A stretch of 64,000 nucleotides of DNA from Byssothecium circinans. Taxonomy: Eukaryota > Ascomycota > Dothideomycetes > Pleosporales > Massarinaceae. Of the stretch, positions 20,728 through 31,186 are shown in pieces. The notes under the pieces are model-generated. The model was given only the letters and a program-made list of their open reading frames with translations. It had not been told where the DNA came from and made no database searches. The stretch covers positions 35,935-99,934 of the forward strand of contig ML977035.1 in NCBI GenBank assembly GCA_010015675.1, written 5' to 3'. The position numbers and the translations under genes were made by a program. Every line of letters begins with the position of its first letter. Positions within the stretch are counted from its first letter, which is position 1.

Positions 20728-22125
20728 CTAAAAATGGGCTCTACACAACTCTTCCCTTTCTTCATCTGATAATTGTTGCAGCATATATGCAGTCTCCGCG
20801 ATCCTGACAGTGAGGTAAAGTCTCACAACCGAATCTCCCATGTACTCACCCAACCAAATACCTTCTTCGGTAAGATGAACAATTGCTTCCTGTAAGCTTT
20901 TTGGCAACGCTTTGTTGTTTTCTCCAGTGGTTCCACCAATCAAAGAAGCGTCTCCCCATAACAGCGGCAGCGAATCTTGCACACCCAGCAAGCCACTACT
21001 CACGAACGAGGAAATTGCCAGATACAGATTAGCGGTCCAATCTAAAGTTCTGATCTCCCAGTGGCCCGCCGCGATCTGGTTAATAGGAACTTGCTTATTG
21101 TCGGTACCCCAGGCGACGTTTGCTCCAGTGGCTACTACGCCACCTTGGTTCCACATTCGTCGATCGTAGCTCTCGAGACTGGCCATGGTAAACGCACATA
21201 GAGCGGGCAATCTGTAGAGCATTCCAGCAAGAAAATTTTGTGGAATCTTTCCACCGTCGTTATCCGTTTCGGCCTGGTGTATTGACAGATGAGCGTGTAA
21301 ACCGGTAGGCGCGGCACCGTCGAAGGGCATAGGCTGGAAAACCGCACGAAAACCATGAGCCTGTGCGCATCTCCGGATAATCTGTTTTGTGATCAGAACC
21401 GTGTCAACCGCATCCAGAGCCGGTAGATGGTCCAGCACAATCTCATATTGGCCGGGTGACATTTCAGCATGGTAGCATTGCACTTTTATTCTGGCCTCGT
21501 GAAGCGTCCCTAGGCAAGTATCGATGCAATCCCCGTAGGGGAGTAAATCCAGAGCCCATGCGGAAGACCATGGTCGAGTATGGCCTTGGGTCGATATTGA
21601 TAATGAGCTTGTCCACGAGCGCTCGGGACCAAGGTCGTCAAGACGCACGAGATAAAACTCCACCTCAAATCCTACGCGGACTTGTATGCCAACGCCATCT
21701 GCAGCTGCAATTACGCGTCTTAGGGCGGACCGTGTGCATCGCTCAAATCCATCCTGTAGTTTCAAGCCCTTCTTCAAGTCAACATCTTCCTTGACGTTAC
21801 ACAACACTGCTGCTCTCTTGCTACTGATTTTCCGCAATGTTCCGTAATCTGGCATTAACTCAAGCTTGCTTTGTGACTCCAGCAGCAAGTTGTTGACCAA
21901 GGCTGCAGGGACAATGCCGGCGATAGAGGACGTTTCGGAGCAAAGGGGTGCTTTTTCAAGTGCTAGCTGTCGACAGTGCTCAACCGGAATCAATTTTGCG
22001 AAAAGGGCTCCGCTGTAAGATGGCCACAATACCTGTATAGCACAAGTTGATGGGTTTCTCTTCAGGAATTCTTCCATTGCCGTTGAGTTAGGGAAGTTTG
22101 AGTTGACTGTGGATCGTGGTGGCAT
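20728..22125 (-). CDS. glutamine-synthetase-like (type I / FluG-type) ligase
   Basis: A single exon of 465 residues, as expected for class I enzymes. An N-terminal beta-Grasp-like part is followed by the catalytic domain. Metal and glutamate ligands can be aligned: GFEVEFYLV, AEMSPGQYEIV, GLHAHLSIHQ and HWEIRTLDWTANLYLA. Such enzymes activate the gamma-carboxyl of glutamate with ATP and couple it to ammonia or an amine. The segment that normally reads NRSAPIR is NKQVPIN here, so two Arg that contact ATP phosphates or glutamate are replaced. This argues for a changed or weak activity, perhaps a gamma-glutamyl-amide synthetase, rather than the housekeeping glutamine synthetase (which is class II in fungi). 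Its 3' end faces the gamma-glutamyltranspeptidase; its promoter carries three copies of a 31-bp repeat. Confidence 0.85.
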   Translation of the reverse strand: MPPRSTVNSNFPNSTAMEEFLKRNPSTCAIQVLWPSYSGALFAKLIPVEHCRQLALEKAPLCSETSSIAGIVPAALVNNLLLESQSKLELMPDYGTLRKISSKRAAVLCNVKEDVDLKKGLKLQDGFERCTRSALRRVIAAADGVGIQVRVGFEVEFYLVRLDDLGPERSWTSSLSISTQGHTRPWSSAWALDLLPYGDCIDTCLGTLHEARIKVQCYHAEMSPGQYEIVLDHLPALDAVDTVLITKQIIRRCAQAHGFRAVFQPMPFDGAAPTGLHAHLSIHQAETDNDGGKIPQNFLAGMLYRLPALCAFTMASLESYDRRMWNQGGVVATGANVAWGTDNKQVPINQIAAGHWEIRTLDWTANLYLAISSFVSSGLLGVQDSLPLLWGDASLIGGTTGENNKALPKSLQEAIVHLTEEGIWLGEYMGDSVVRLYLTVRIAETAYMLQQLSDEEREELCRAHF

Positions 22126-22348
22126 GAGATGCCTTTTATTTACGAGAAAGTCACAAAATCATGTGCCAAAGGAAATGTGTCATCGAATAGTGGTTGGTTA
22201 CAAAACAAAGGACCTCTATTCTCCTGTGACCTATATCGACCTATAATAGAAACATTCCTTCGTTCGCAATCTGCTAGTCGTGTGCTGTTCAAAAGCAAAT
22301 AGGCCAAGTATACGTCGGGTATGAATTATCGTTTGTTTGTCCACCCGC

Positions 22349-22440
22349 GAACCATCGTTTGCGGTTTGATGATACCACGAACCATCGTTTGCGGTTTGAT
22401 GATATCCATGAACCATCGTTTGCGGTTTGATGATATCCGC
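22349..22440. repeat. three tandem copies of a 30-31 bp unit
   Basis: Each copy starts GAACCATCGTTTGCGGTTTG and ends GATGATACCAC, GATGATATCCAT or GATGATATCCGC. Copies begin at 22349, 22379 and 22410; a decayed fourth copy may precede them (ATTATCGTTTGTTTGTCCACCCGC, about 22325). The array is about 220 bp before the ATG of the glutamine-synthetase-like gene. Confidence 0.9.
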
Positions 22441-22645
22441 GCTGCAAAGGCACGGCTTAGGGTGTGCTTGCGCAGTTTGCGGTGCCCCTTTCCGTACGAA
22501 CATGATTGGAAGAAGAAGTCCTTGGGCTGGAGATGATTTCGGTGGACTTATCCACGTCTAGGTTCAGCAAATATCTAAGGTGGAGCACTTCCCCTTGGTG
22601 CACCTTCCAATACTTTTATATTTCGAAGTGATTTCAAACACGAAG

Positions 22646-22804
22646 ATGATGATTCTGATCTTGTTTACTCTCGTGCTATTATCTGCCTTTGTCGCCGGCC
22701 GTCCGGCCGTACGCACTATGGCAGACCGCCTTTTTGCACGATCAGAATCAACGACTCGCTACGCAACGTACCTGAGAGTCCTCACACCAATGATCACGTC
22801 ATGA
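22646..22804 (+). CDS. candidate small secreted peptide
   Basis: A 52-residue frame starts with a clear signal-peptide-like segment (MMILILFTLVLLSAFVAG) followed by a short basic part (RPAVRTMADRLFARSES) and a hydrophobic end. A TATA-like TTTTATATTT sits about 35 bp upstream. There are no Cys residues. It could also be the first exon of a longer gene, since a GTAAGG donor lies 40 bp downstream. No family is recognised. Confidence 0.25.
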   Translation: MMILILFTLVLLSAFVAGRPAVRTMADRLFARSESTTRYATYLRVLTPMITS

Positions 22805-23388
22805 CGACCCCAGTTTCACAATTAAAACTCCAAAAAGAGAATAAAGGTAAGGATATCTACGAGGCGGCCATGTGCAGATTTCTAAACTTCTCCAGAGGAA
22901 CACCGTGAGAAACCGTATATGGAATTACGAGCGGCGGCGTTGGCACTGCCAACAGAAACTCGAAGGAGGAGCCCCATCAAACTCTTTGCCGATAGCAAGG
23001 GCCGCGGTGGTTGAATGGGGTCATCGGGCAAATGCTTCATCCAACATCCCAGACTAGGGCTTTCTCAGCTCCTCTCCCTCATCTAGACTAGTTTTCCCAT
23101 TATTCAATAAATTTACATGTAACGGACTTATTCGCAACGCCATATACTCCTAATTGTTTATATGATGCTTCCAGTGCCTCATATCATCCTACAAGACAGT
23201 TTTTTTATTGGTTGGAAGGATATTTTAAAGTTATTACCTGACACACAATCTTGTTGGCACTTTCCCGTTCCCTCCCTTTCCTTGTTTCGGTTTTACCATT
23301 TGCTCCCTGAACATTTCTCGGTTCAGTCGTCAAGGGATTTCATCCTGACCATGAAATCGAAGCCCACGGGGTGCATGATTTCTAAACC
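22805..23388. other. intergenic, nothing convincing seen
   Basis: The space runs up to the 3' end of the 708-residue membrane protein. Open frames are short and lack context. AT-rich text at 23090-23160 probably contains the polyadenylation region of the minus-strand gene. Confidence 0.4.
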
Positions 23389-25723
23389 TCACTGCTCACA
23401 CCTTCTAACGACATCTTGCAGCTTTTTCTGGAGTCGTATATCTGCTATCCACCGCAATGTTGCAGAAGCTAGAAGAACGAAAATGGCCGCAGTCCCTAAC
23501 CCAATCCAATTCTGCTGAGCGTATTTCACCTGCTCAGAGCTATTGGTACCAAGATAGAATTTCACATCTGGGCTATCGAGGTGACCCCATTCGATCGCCT
23601 ACGTTCTCAATCAGCGTCTTCTTCAGATGTACTTGACAGTGGAACGCACAAGAGTGTAGCAGAGGCAAAATTGAAAGAGCCCAATCAGATGAGCCACTGT
23701 ATCAATATTTTAGTATCCCGAGCTCCAGTACTCCAATCGGGTGCATACCTGTCCCGCCCCAAGCAATGAATCCCACAGGCACAAGCACAAGAGCTTGAGC
23801 AAACACCCTTGTGAACTCACGTCTCGAAATAGATGACCACGTTAAGGTGAGACGCTTCAATGTTAGCAAGCTAATGTAGTCCGGATCGAACAAGCAAACA
23901 AGTGCCGAGACTGTTTGCCAGCAGCCGAACGTAAGGAAAACCAACGAGCGGCAGCTCAGACCAACAATTGGTGTCGTCCAACTATTGAAGATGTTACAAA
24001 TTTTCGGCATTTTCATGGATTCACTGACCTTATCGAACATGCCAGAATTGTAGGTAACAAGATGAGAATGAGGGTTGGACAGAACATGGACCAGAAGCGC
24101 TCCGAAAAACTGGCCTCTGTAAAGTGCTTTCGAATGGATGGTCGGCTCTGGCGCAAAGCATATGCGATCCATTCTGCCTTCGTGCTCCCCCTGCGCCACT
24201 GGGACGCAACTTTAGGCCTTGTTGTCAAGTACCTTGGATCTTTGAGGAGCGTTATCAGGGGCGCCGGATCGTTGCCAGCAACGCCCAAACGTGACATCTG
24301 TGACGCGAGACACGTAATCGTCCATAAAACAGTAAAGGCTATTGAATGCGATGTAGCCCTGCAGTTAAACATTGTCAGCAACTCCGAAATATTAGGATTG
24401 GAATATTTTCTCATACCCGTCACCATAATTTTGGGTACTTTCAATTAAACCCACTGCAATACTCATGGCAAAGAAGCCCGTTCCAAGGACTATACTCGAG
24501 GTTGGATTCTCTTGGGACTGGATCAGATGAAACAAATGGGTGCTCGGATTGTCTGCCACTGACGTTGATTGAAAATTTGCCCCTGAAGGCTGTGTTGACT
24601 GGATTATCGGTGCTGTTGCGGCTAACTGGGGTTCAGTCGCAGAGGGTGGCACTGGTTGTGTTACCAATATTGCTGATGTTGCTTGAGCACTTGTTGCAGC
24701 AGGAACTAATGGGTTTCGAAGTGTGGGAAGTGCTTCTGGATGTTTCTTTTGTGAGGGAGGCACTGGATTTGGTGATCCAGATTGGGGAGATAGCGTCCGT
24801 AGGGCTGTTCCGCCCGAAGACGATGCTTGGTACAATGGAACCTCTAGAGGCGTCATGATGGGAAGTGGCAGTTGTGGAGGTCGAGCTCGCCGGGCTTCGA
24901 TTGCTGTTGATGTTGTCGTTGGTGTTGGTGTTGGTTTTTTCGATGAAGGTGCAGGCTGATTCAGATGTCTGAGGGTGGTATCCATAAACATGTCGAATGC
25001 ATCTTGGAATTCTTCCAGATCTACGAAACCGACAAGTAGACTGAAAAGAAGCCGGATGCGTTCCCTCTTTGATAAAGGATTTCGCGTCCCCAGGCGCTCA
25101 ATGGTCCGACGGTCCAAATAGTACGCGTAAAAGCTTTGGTAGAGAATAGGGGCGACCATGGCCATGCAAAACCAAGCTGCACAAATTGTGTACAGCAATA
25201 CGATAATCAGGACCATCGGATACGCCAAGAGGCCAAAGTTGTCGAACAGGGATATGTGATCGACGAAGTTTCGGGAAGTGTATCGGCGAGGAACCAGGAA
25301 CCAAAAGGCCAGGGCAGGCCAAATCCCAGCAAACAAGGGCAATATCCAGTCGCTTAGTTTTTTGACGGTTGTGAGGCCCCAGCTTGGGCATGTTCGTTTG
25401 CACCAAGCGTACGTGATGGTCACCTGTGGCTCTCCACCACGAGTGCCGTTGTACTCAGCGGTACATGGGAAAGGGTCACGGAGGAACGCTTCGACTGAGC
25501 CGTGTAAAACAGTTTGATTTTCGGCAAATCGAACCGACCCGTTTTCAACCATCAGTGACTCCGCGATTGCCCGAGCGCAACACGTGTCAAAATTCTGACG
25601 GCCAACACCTGCATTTTCGGTCGACAGCTCACTGCTGAATAGTGAGGCTAGAGTAAGGTTTGCATGGACGGGAGTGGGTGTGGAGGCCAACAGTGTAAAG
25701 AATAATATCAAAAGAATCGCCAT
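23389..25723 (-). CDS. multi-pass membrane protein of unknown function
   Basis: Five exons (24417-25723, 24029-24358, 23749-23981, 23650-23696, 23389-23598) keep phase throughout and give 708 residues. A signal peptide (MAILLILFFTLLASTPTPVHA) is followed by a short Cys-containing lumenal part (DTCCARAIAES, WCKRTCPSWG). Next are a first group of helices (ILPLFAGIWPALAFWFLVP, GLLAYPMVLIIVLLYTIC) and a long Pro/Thr/Ser-rich hydrophilic loop (about residues 265-400). A second group follows (SIVLGTGFFAMSIAVG, MFCPTLILILLPTILAC, LVFLTFGCWQTVSALVC, VFAQALVLVPVGFIAWG, FQFCLCYTL). A last helix lies near the end (IGLGTAAIFVLLASATL), before a basic tail. I do not recognise the family; the layout resembles large fungal integral membrane proteins of unknown role. 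It is divergent from the GA4-desaturase-like gene, 162 bp start to start. Confidence 0.75.
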
Positions 25724-25885
25724 AGATTTCTGGTGGTTGGTACGTAACTAGTCGCGTGGTAAGTATCAAGCGGCCACGAGTGGAGTGCGGTTTGATAGGT
25801 TGTGAATGAGAGATTTACCATCTATATAATATCCGCTACGAGTTTCCTCTGGATCATCTGTAGCACGCGTTGCGGATACTACGCA

Positions 25886-26983
25886 ATGAATTATTGTACA
25901 ACCACTGCGACCTTCAACTTTATCCTTGAAGACGCGTCCTACGCGACCGTGACACCGTATGAGGTCGTTGGCAATATGGCAGCCGGCGAAGAGGATAGGA
26001 GGACGAATATTAAGTTTGAAGAGCATTCAAATCTTACCGTTCACGACATGCGACCGCTTATGAATGAGCTCGAAATTGATGAGCATGGCATTGAGTTCCT
26101 ACGCTATGCCGAATTCTCGGATTCCGACCCTCTCCAACAAGGCAATCCATATCCCTTTCTTGAGCGCATTGAGGGCAGGCTGAAGAAGCATTTCGCAGCG
26201 AAGCATGTGTTTGTGTACAGCCAGAACGCAAGTAATCACTCCGTACAACGCAAACTTTCTCACCGGTGTGTAGTACAGAGACGCAGGCGGTGTCACGAAC
26301 CCTTCACGCACACTGGGCACCGGTGAAAGTCCGGATGCACCAGTGAAGGAAATGCATACAGGTATGTTCGTGTCTTTTCGTTATTCATGCAAATTCCCTC
26401 GCTTAATGCCTGACTTGGAACAGATGCTACAGTAAAGAGCGGATTGGATCGGGTGAAACAGGTTGCAGAGGCTCGGGGCGTCAACATTGCCAGAGAAGAT
26501 AGACTTCGCCTGAGGATAATAAAGTAAGTAACATACCGCATCTGGCTGTCTCACCTGACCTTATGCAAAGTCTGTGGATACCTCTTGTTGATGAGGTACA
26601 TGACATGCCTCTTGCCTTTTGCCGCCCACACACTGTTCGGGAAGGGGAAATTATTGCGGTGCACAGGGTCGCAGTGAATAGACCGAGAGACAAACGATAT
26701 CTGGGGGAGGTTTCGTACCTAAAATTTAACGATGCGCACGAATTCCAGTACCTTTCTCGGCAAAGGAAAAGCGAAGTGGCAATGTTCCTCAGCTATGATT
26801 CGGAAGCCAATGACGAAACCTCGTGTAAGTAGCTTGCATTGATAAAGGGTTCTTGCTAATTGTTAATTAGTTATGTTCCACGCCTCATTCAACAATCCAC
26901 AAGCGAAAGATTCAATGCCACCACGTAGGAGTCTAGAGATTCGAGCAGTTGTTATCACAAATGCGAGAGAACAAGGCCTTTAG
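25886..26983 (+). CDS. GA4-desaturase-like / CmcJ-AsaB family oxidase
   Basis: Five exons (25886-26227, 26274-26361, 26424-26523, 26571-26824, 26871-26983) give 298 residues. The first intron starts with GCAAGT, a GC-AG intron; all others are GT-AG. Family landmarks are present in order: TATFNFILED, LTVHDMRPLMNELEIDEHG, LKKHFAAKHVFVY, the conserved LWIPLVDEVHDMPLAFC, EVSYLKFNDAHEFQYLSRQ, AMFLSYDSE, and FHASFNNPQAKDSMPPRRS with SLEIRAVVI. Members include the gibberellin GA4 desaturase and AsaB/CmcJ-like proteins of secondary-metabolite clusters. They act as Fe/2-oxoglutarate-type oxidases or related enzymes. The usual metal-binding His could lie in KEMHTDAT, by analogy with the family's VH-D motif. 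It shares a promoter region with the 708-residue membrane protein. Confidence 0.85.
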
Positions 26984-27961
26984 GCAAAATTACAATTAGT
27001 TTATAACCTCTTATCCTTATTATTACTAGTCCTAATAAGCAACGAAACACCGGAAGAAAGCGCTCCCTTGTCACCCAAGCACGCAGAAACAAACGGAAAT
27101 TGACACTATGTAAGCCCTCCAAGTCACGTCCTAAAGCGTTGCTTGCAATTTGTAGCTGTATTATGCCACAATCCTTGATCACATAATCTGTAAAAATGGT
27201 AGTCTGTTGTTTAGTTACTCATCAAATCAACATCGCTCCGCGTGCGTCTGACGTAAAATTTTTAAAGCAACCATCTTAGTAGCTCTTCCAAAGTCCGGAC
27301 TTGTAGAGCTGTGCGTGGAGGTAGATCGTACAGTACTATGTCCGTTTTTCGTGTATCTCAAATGACTCGGCGCAGACTGAGAATTTCACTGCTTTTCAGT
27401 GGGGGTCAGGATGTGGATTTCGGTTGAGCGGAGCTTTAAGTGGGTATGAAGGTCTGGCGTTGAACGGAATGACGATTCAAGGCATTTCCAGCATCTTACG
27501 ATAACTGGCCGCATCTCGTATTTATTAAGCTTTGAAGTATCGTGCTTCCGTTGATTTTGAGGTTGCTTTCACCACGGAGTATAGCTCCACCCGACTGGTG
27601 GAGCATTGTTGAGGGCATTGGTTGGGAGTCAGCATTGTGCAATAAGCATTGCGAGTTCCTGGCTGTTGGCCCAAAATGAATTGAAATCAGATTAGATGGA
27701 AGGAGGGGGAGAAGTAATGAAAGATGACGGCGGGCGTTGAGGGTCCAAAGCAAGCTAATCTTGATATGGGAAGGCGCAATCTGGCCTGCATCATCGCCTA
27801 GGTGCCTATGCGGCGTAGCGCATTAGCTGAACTCTCTTGTAACTACTCTTCCATTATCTTTCATTTTTAATCGACATATCGTGAGATTTTGACATAGTCT
27901 ATTGTATCAATAACGCCTCCGTTCAAATACCATTATACCATCATAACCACCGTCACCCACA
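26984..27961. other. intergenic, nothing seen
   Basis: An AT-rich start (26990-27050, TTATTATTACTAGTCC) is followed by balanced DNA with no supportable frame. It is the 3' space of two convergent genes. Confidence 0.4.
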
Positions 27962-28754
27962 TTACTCTCCAGGCGCCTCGACCCTCACCTCGATGCCGTT
28001 ATCACCCTTCTTTCCATTCACCAGCTCGCCTTCTTTCCGACTCCTACTCTTCACATAGTAACATCCGCCCTCCCATTTTAATCCGCCCTCGATATTCTCC
28101 TGCCATTCTTGCGTCATCGCCGCGTCCACAAGCTCCGCCCACGGTAGCTCGTCCGAATCCCACTCGTGCAAGAACAGGAACGGAGACGAGACCTTCTCAT
28201 TCGGTTCGAAGCCGCCTATTTGCTGATAGACTCGGGCGCGCATGAAATTCGGGCTTTGTCTTAAGTTTCCGACAATGACCTCTCGGTGGAATTTCTCGAA
28301 CTTCGGTACGTCGTCAGGTGTTTCTGCAGTCCATACAGCCATGAGCTCGCCTATCTCAAGGTCTACTAAATTGTATCAGCAGTTATCATCTCGATCCCAT
28401 CAGCAATACTCAAAACTCACTGTTTTCGCATCCTTCTTCCTCTATGCGCACGATCTCCTCGTAGAAGCGCGGCATGAACGCATTTTCCTTTTTGCTCTGG
28501 AATTGCTTCTCTAGATCTTTAAACTCCCTCTGTTGGTAGATTTGGGCGTCCGAAAAGTGGTATACTGTGATAAAGGGAACATCGTGGTTGTATGGTGGCG
28601 GCATCATGTTGGGTTCGGCTTGCTTCATGTGGAAACCGCGCGTGACGCCTGGGAACGCAGTGATTGCATCACTGAAAGTCTCCTCGCTGCCATCGGACCG
28701 AGTCGTTATGTCAGGATTGGTCGTCGACCAAATGCAGAAAATTCCAGGAGCCAT
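27962..28754 (-). CDS. dimeric alpha/beta-barrel (EthD/ABM-like) protein, two repeats
   Basis: Two exons (28421-28754, 27962-28365) give 245 residues; the ATG at 28754 (MAPGIFCIWSTTNP) is preferred to one 17 codons upstream. Two halves look alike. Each has a beta strand such as GIFCIW or LMAVWT, a helix with F/Y and acidic residues (FEKFHREVIVGNL), and a strand with R followed by hydrophobics (MRARVYQQ). The second half ends FLFLHEWDSDELPWAEL and a basic tail (KSRSRKEGE). This is the pattern of ferredoxin-like dimeric barrels fused in tandem, seen in fungal EthD-like and stress-responsive proteins. The catalytic role is not evident. The assignment rests on pattern, not on a firm motif. Confidence 0.6.
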
Positions 28755-31186
28755 GGAACAGGAAATCGCAGAACAACAACTCGAAAGCGTATAGAAAACC
28801 TTCAATTGACTCTTGGCTCAAACGCAGACAAAGTAAAGGGTAACCCCAGGAAAAGTGCCGTGGTGGAGACGATTATATGTGGGCTTTTCACGCTTCGCGA
28901 CATGGAACGTGCGAACGGGATTTAGATCGTGACAAGTCACAGGTCCGGGGTCATTACTCGTCAAGGTTTCAAGAAATCAAACCCGATCGCAGCCAGGGGG
29001 AATGAAAAGCGGGATGAAAATCACTACTTTTGACCAGGGCGTATGCAAGATTTACGACTCATGATCCCGACTGCCGTCAGCGTTTACAAGGCCTCAAATC
29101 ATTAGCGCTATATGCAACGTCTCTAAGCCAGGTGCTTTAATCCCAATATTGACGCGCAACGCGAACGCGTAAAACGCATGAAACGCATCTTGAATACGAG
29201 ATAGGGGAGAGCCTCTGATCTCGTACGACTGTTCGGCTCGCTAGAAACGTCTTTGCAGACGTGACTCTCACTCAGGACATGGACAACAATAATGGAGAAG
29301 CGAAACTAAGCCCGAATTATGAATACGATTCCAAACTGAATCGATCCTTCTGAATCGCCGACCGACCTGAACAGTTCCACGTCCACACCTCGTATCTAGG
29401 CCGCACGGAGGTACTTAACGAGGACGAGGGCCGGTGGTCTGTGCCTTGAAGTAGGGCTGGGCACGGGCTGAATAGCCTACCTTAGTTATAACTCCTATCA
29501 CGTGATAGTACAACAGTAAGCTGTACATATGTAAGGAGGCCTGGCAAGGGGGGATTACTATAAAATAAGAGACTGTAAAGAAAGGATAATAAGAGAGGCT
29601 ACCTGTACCTTTAATTTACCCCTTAAACGCCTACTTTAGTGGAGATATATTGGGTATATTTACTGTCCACGTGACTATTTTTGGCACTACTCGGGTCTAT
29701 TTGGCCGCTATTCGGCTCTACTCAGGGCACAGATCACAGGCCCTCCGTATAAAATTCTCCGCCAGCCAGTTCTCCACAACTCGATCGCTAAACGAACATC
29801 TCCTAATCCAGTACTCCGCATACACGATAACGGGATACACTTTCGCAATTTTGATTTTCGGAGAGAAAGCCCCTCAAGATACGCGTGAAGCCCTACCACA
29901 CCGCCACTCGATATGCTCCCGGCCTGTTCAACAGCACCTCCATCAGACTCACAACAACATGCAGAACCCAGTCAAGAAATATCAAACATCCATGGTACAT
30001 GTACAATACCGAGGTCGAACTACACCCGCTTCAACGCCAGGCCGGGGAAGTTCTACGGTCCACCATGGAGTAATTCACAATAAGGTTTCTAACACCCAGA
30101 CAGCCCACGGCCCGAATCCCAATATCCACGATTACCGGGACGGGACCCGAAGAAGGGACCGTGGCTGATTTCTATGCGTTGTGGCGTTGAACGGGGCCTT
30201 GGTAATCAGCACTGAGGAGATTAATTAAATTTTTCAGCGTTACCGAGCATGCTAAGAGCCTGAAATCCTGTTGATCTACAACCGCGGTATATATCCTTTC
30301 CGTCGGGATGTGCTCACTGCTGTATGACTTCATAGCGGAACACCTGTCAACTCATAGAACGGGCTACTGTGATTTCGATGCAGACTGCGTTTCGAGACCG
30401 AATGTAACGGTTTCCATTGATTGCCGTCTTCGTGCTCCGTTCTACTCATCACAGCTGTTCTCGTCCCAGCAGACCGGATTCCGTGCCCTATTGCGTTCTT
30501 GCGGAGCGTAGTGGATACGGCTGGAATTGGGATCACGTGGACATTGTATCCCTAGCGAACCAATAAGGCCTTACACACATAAATCTAACTAGTGGCAAAA
30601 AATCGTCATTCCAAAACCACCCGTGCGCGTGAGTACGCAAGATGCTGATTGAGGATTCAACGAGATGGCTGCGATTTCAAAATATTTTTAAGCGCAGAGG
30701 ATAGCAGTTCGGCTTCCTCCGTCAGTGTGGAACACATCGTGAGCTGTACTTACCGCAACGTCCTACGGAATGGCGCTATGAAGAAAAGTGGCTGAAGTTT
30801 AGTATCCGGTATGATCGGGCCTACCATTTTGCCGCCTTCGTCTTCAACGGTTATTATGGGATCCCTTAGTGTACCATGGTAGTATTTGGAATCCTGAACC
30901 TTGAAAACCTTACCAGGCTTTCGGGATCAGTACTCACAACGCCCCAAAGCAAGGGGTCCCTGGGTCAATCTGTCAAATGACTCGTGTATCATCATCACAA
31001 CTCCATAAGCATCATCCAAAAGTGTGATCTTACACATGTATTCCCATCTCCATCTAGCGAGCGTTACCATTTACAAGAACGAGTCCGAGTCTTCAAGCCC
31101 AGTAAGTGAAAGATATATACAAGAATGATCTAGCCCGAAACCTCCCTCTACAATCTATCCCAAAACCGCACAAGTCCATCACCCAT
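28755..31186. other. 2.4 kb gene-poor stretch
   Basis: No gene can be supported. An AT-rich piece at about 29470-29650 (GTGATAGTACAACAG, ATAATAAGAGAGGC) resembles other repeat remnants. Open frames at 29650-30168, 29885-30073 and 30308-30511 have no domains and were rejected. The final part (30600-31186) contains the 3' flank of the cellobiohydrolase gene. Confidence 0.4.

Noticed and set aside
22321..22440. A CRISPR-like array
   Set aside because: The units are directly adjacent without spacers, and the host is a fungus; it is a simple tandem repeat.
23915..24858. Plus-strand frames of 170-177 codons
   Set aside because: Shadows of the minus-strand 708-residue membrane protein.
29650..30168. 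172-codon frame in the gene-poor stretch
   Set aside because: It does not begin at a convincing start, has no motif, and the composition changes midway from AT-rich to balanced DNA.
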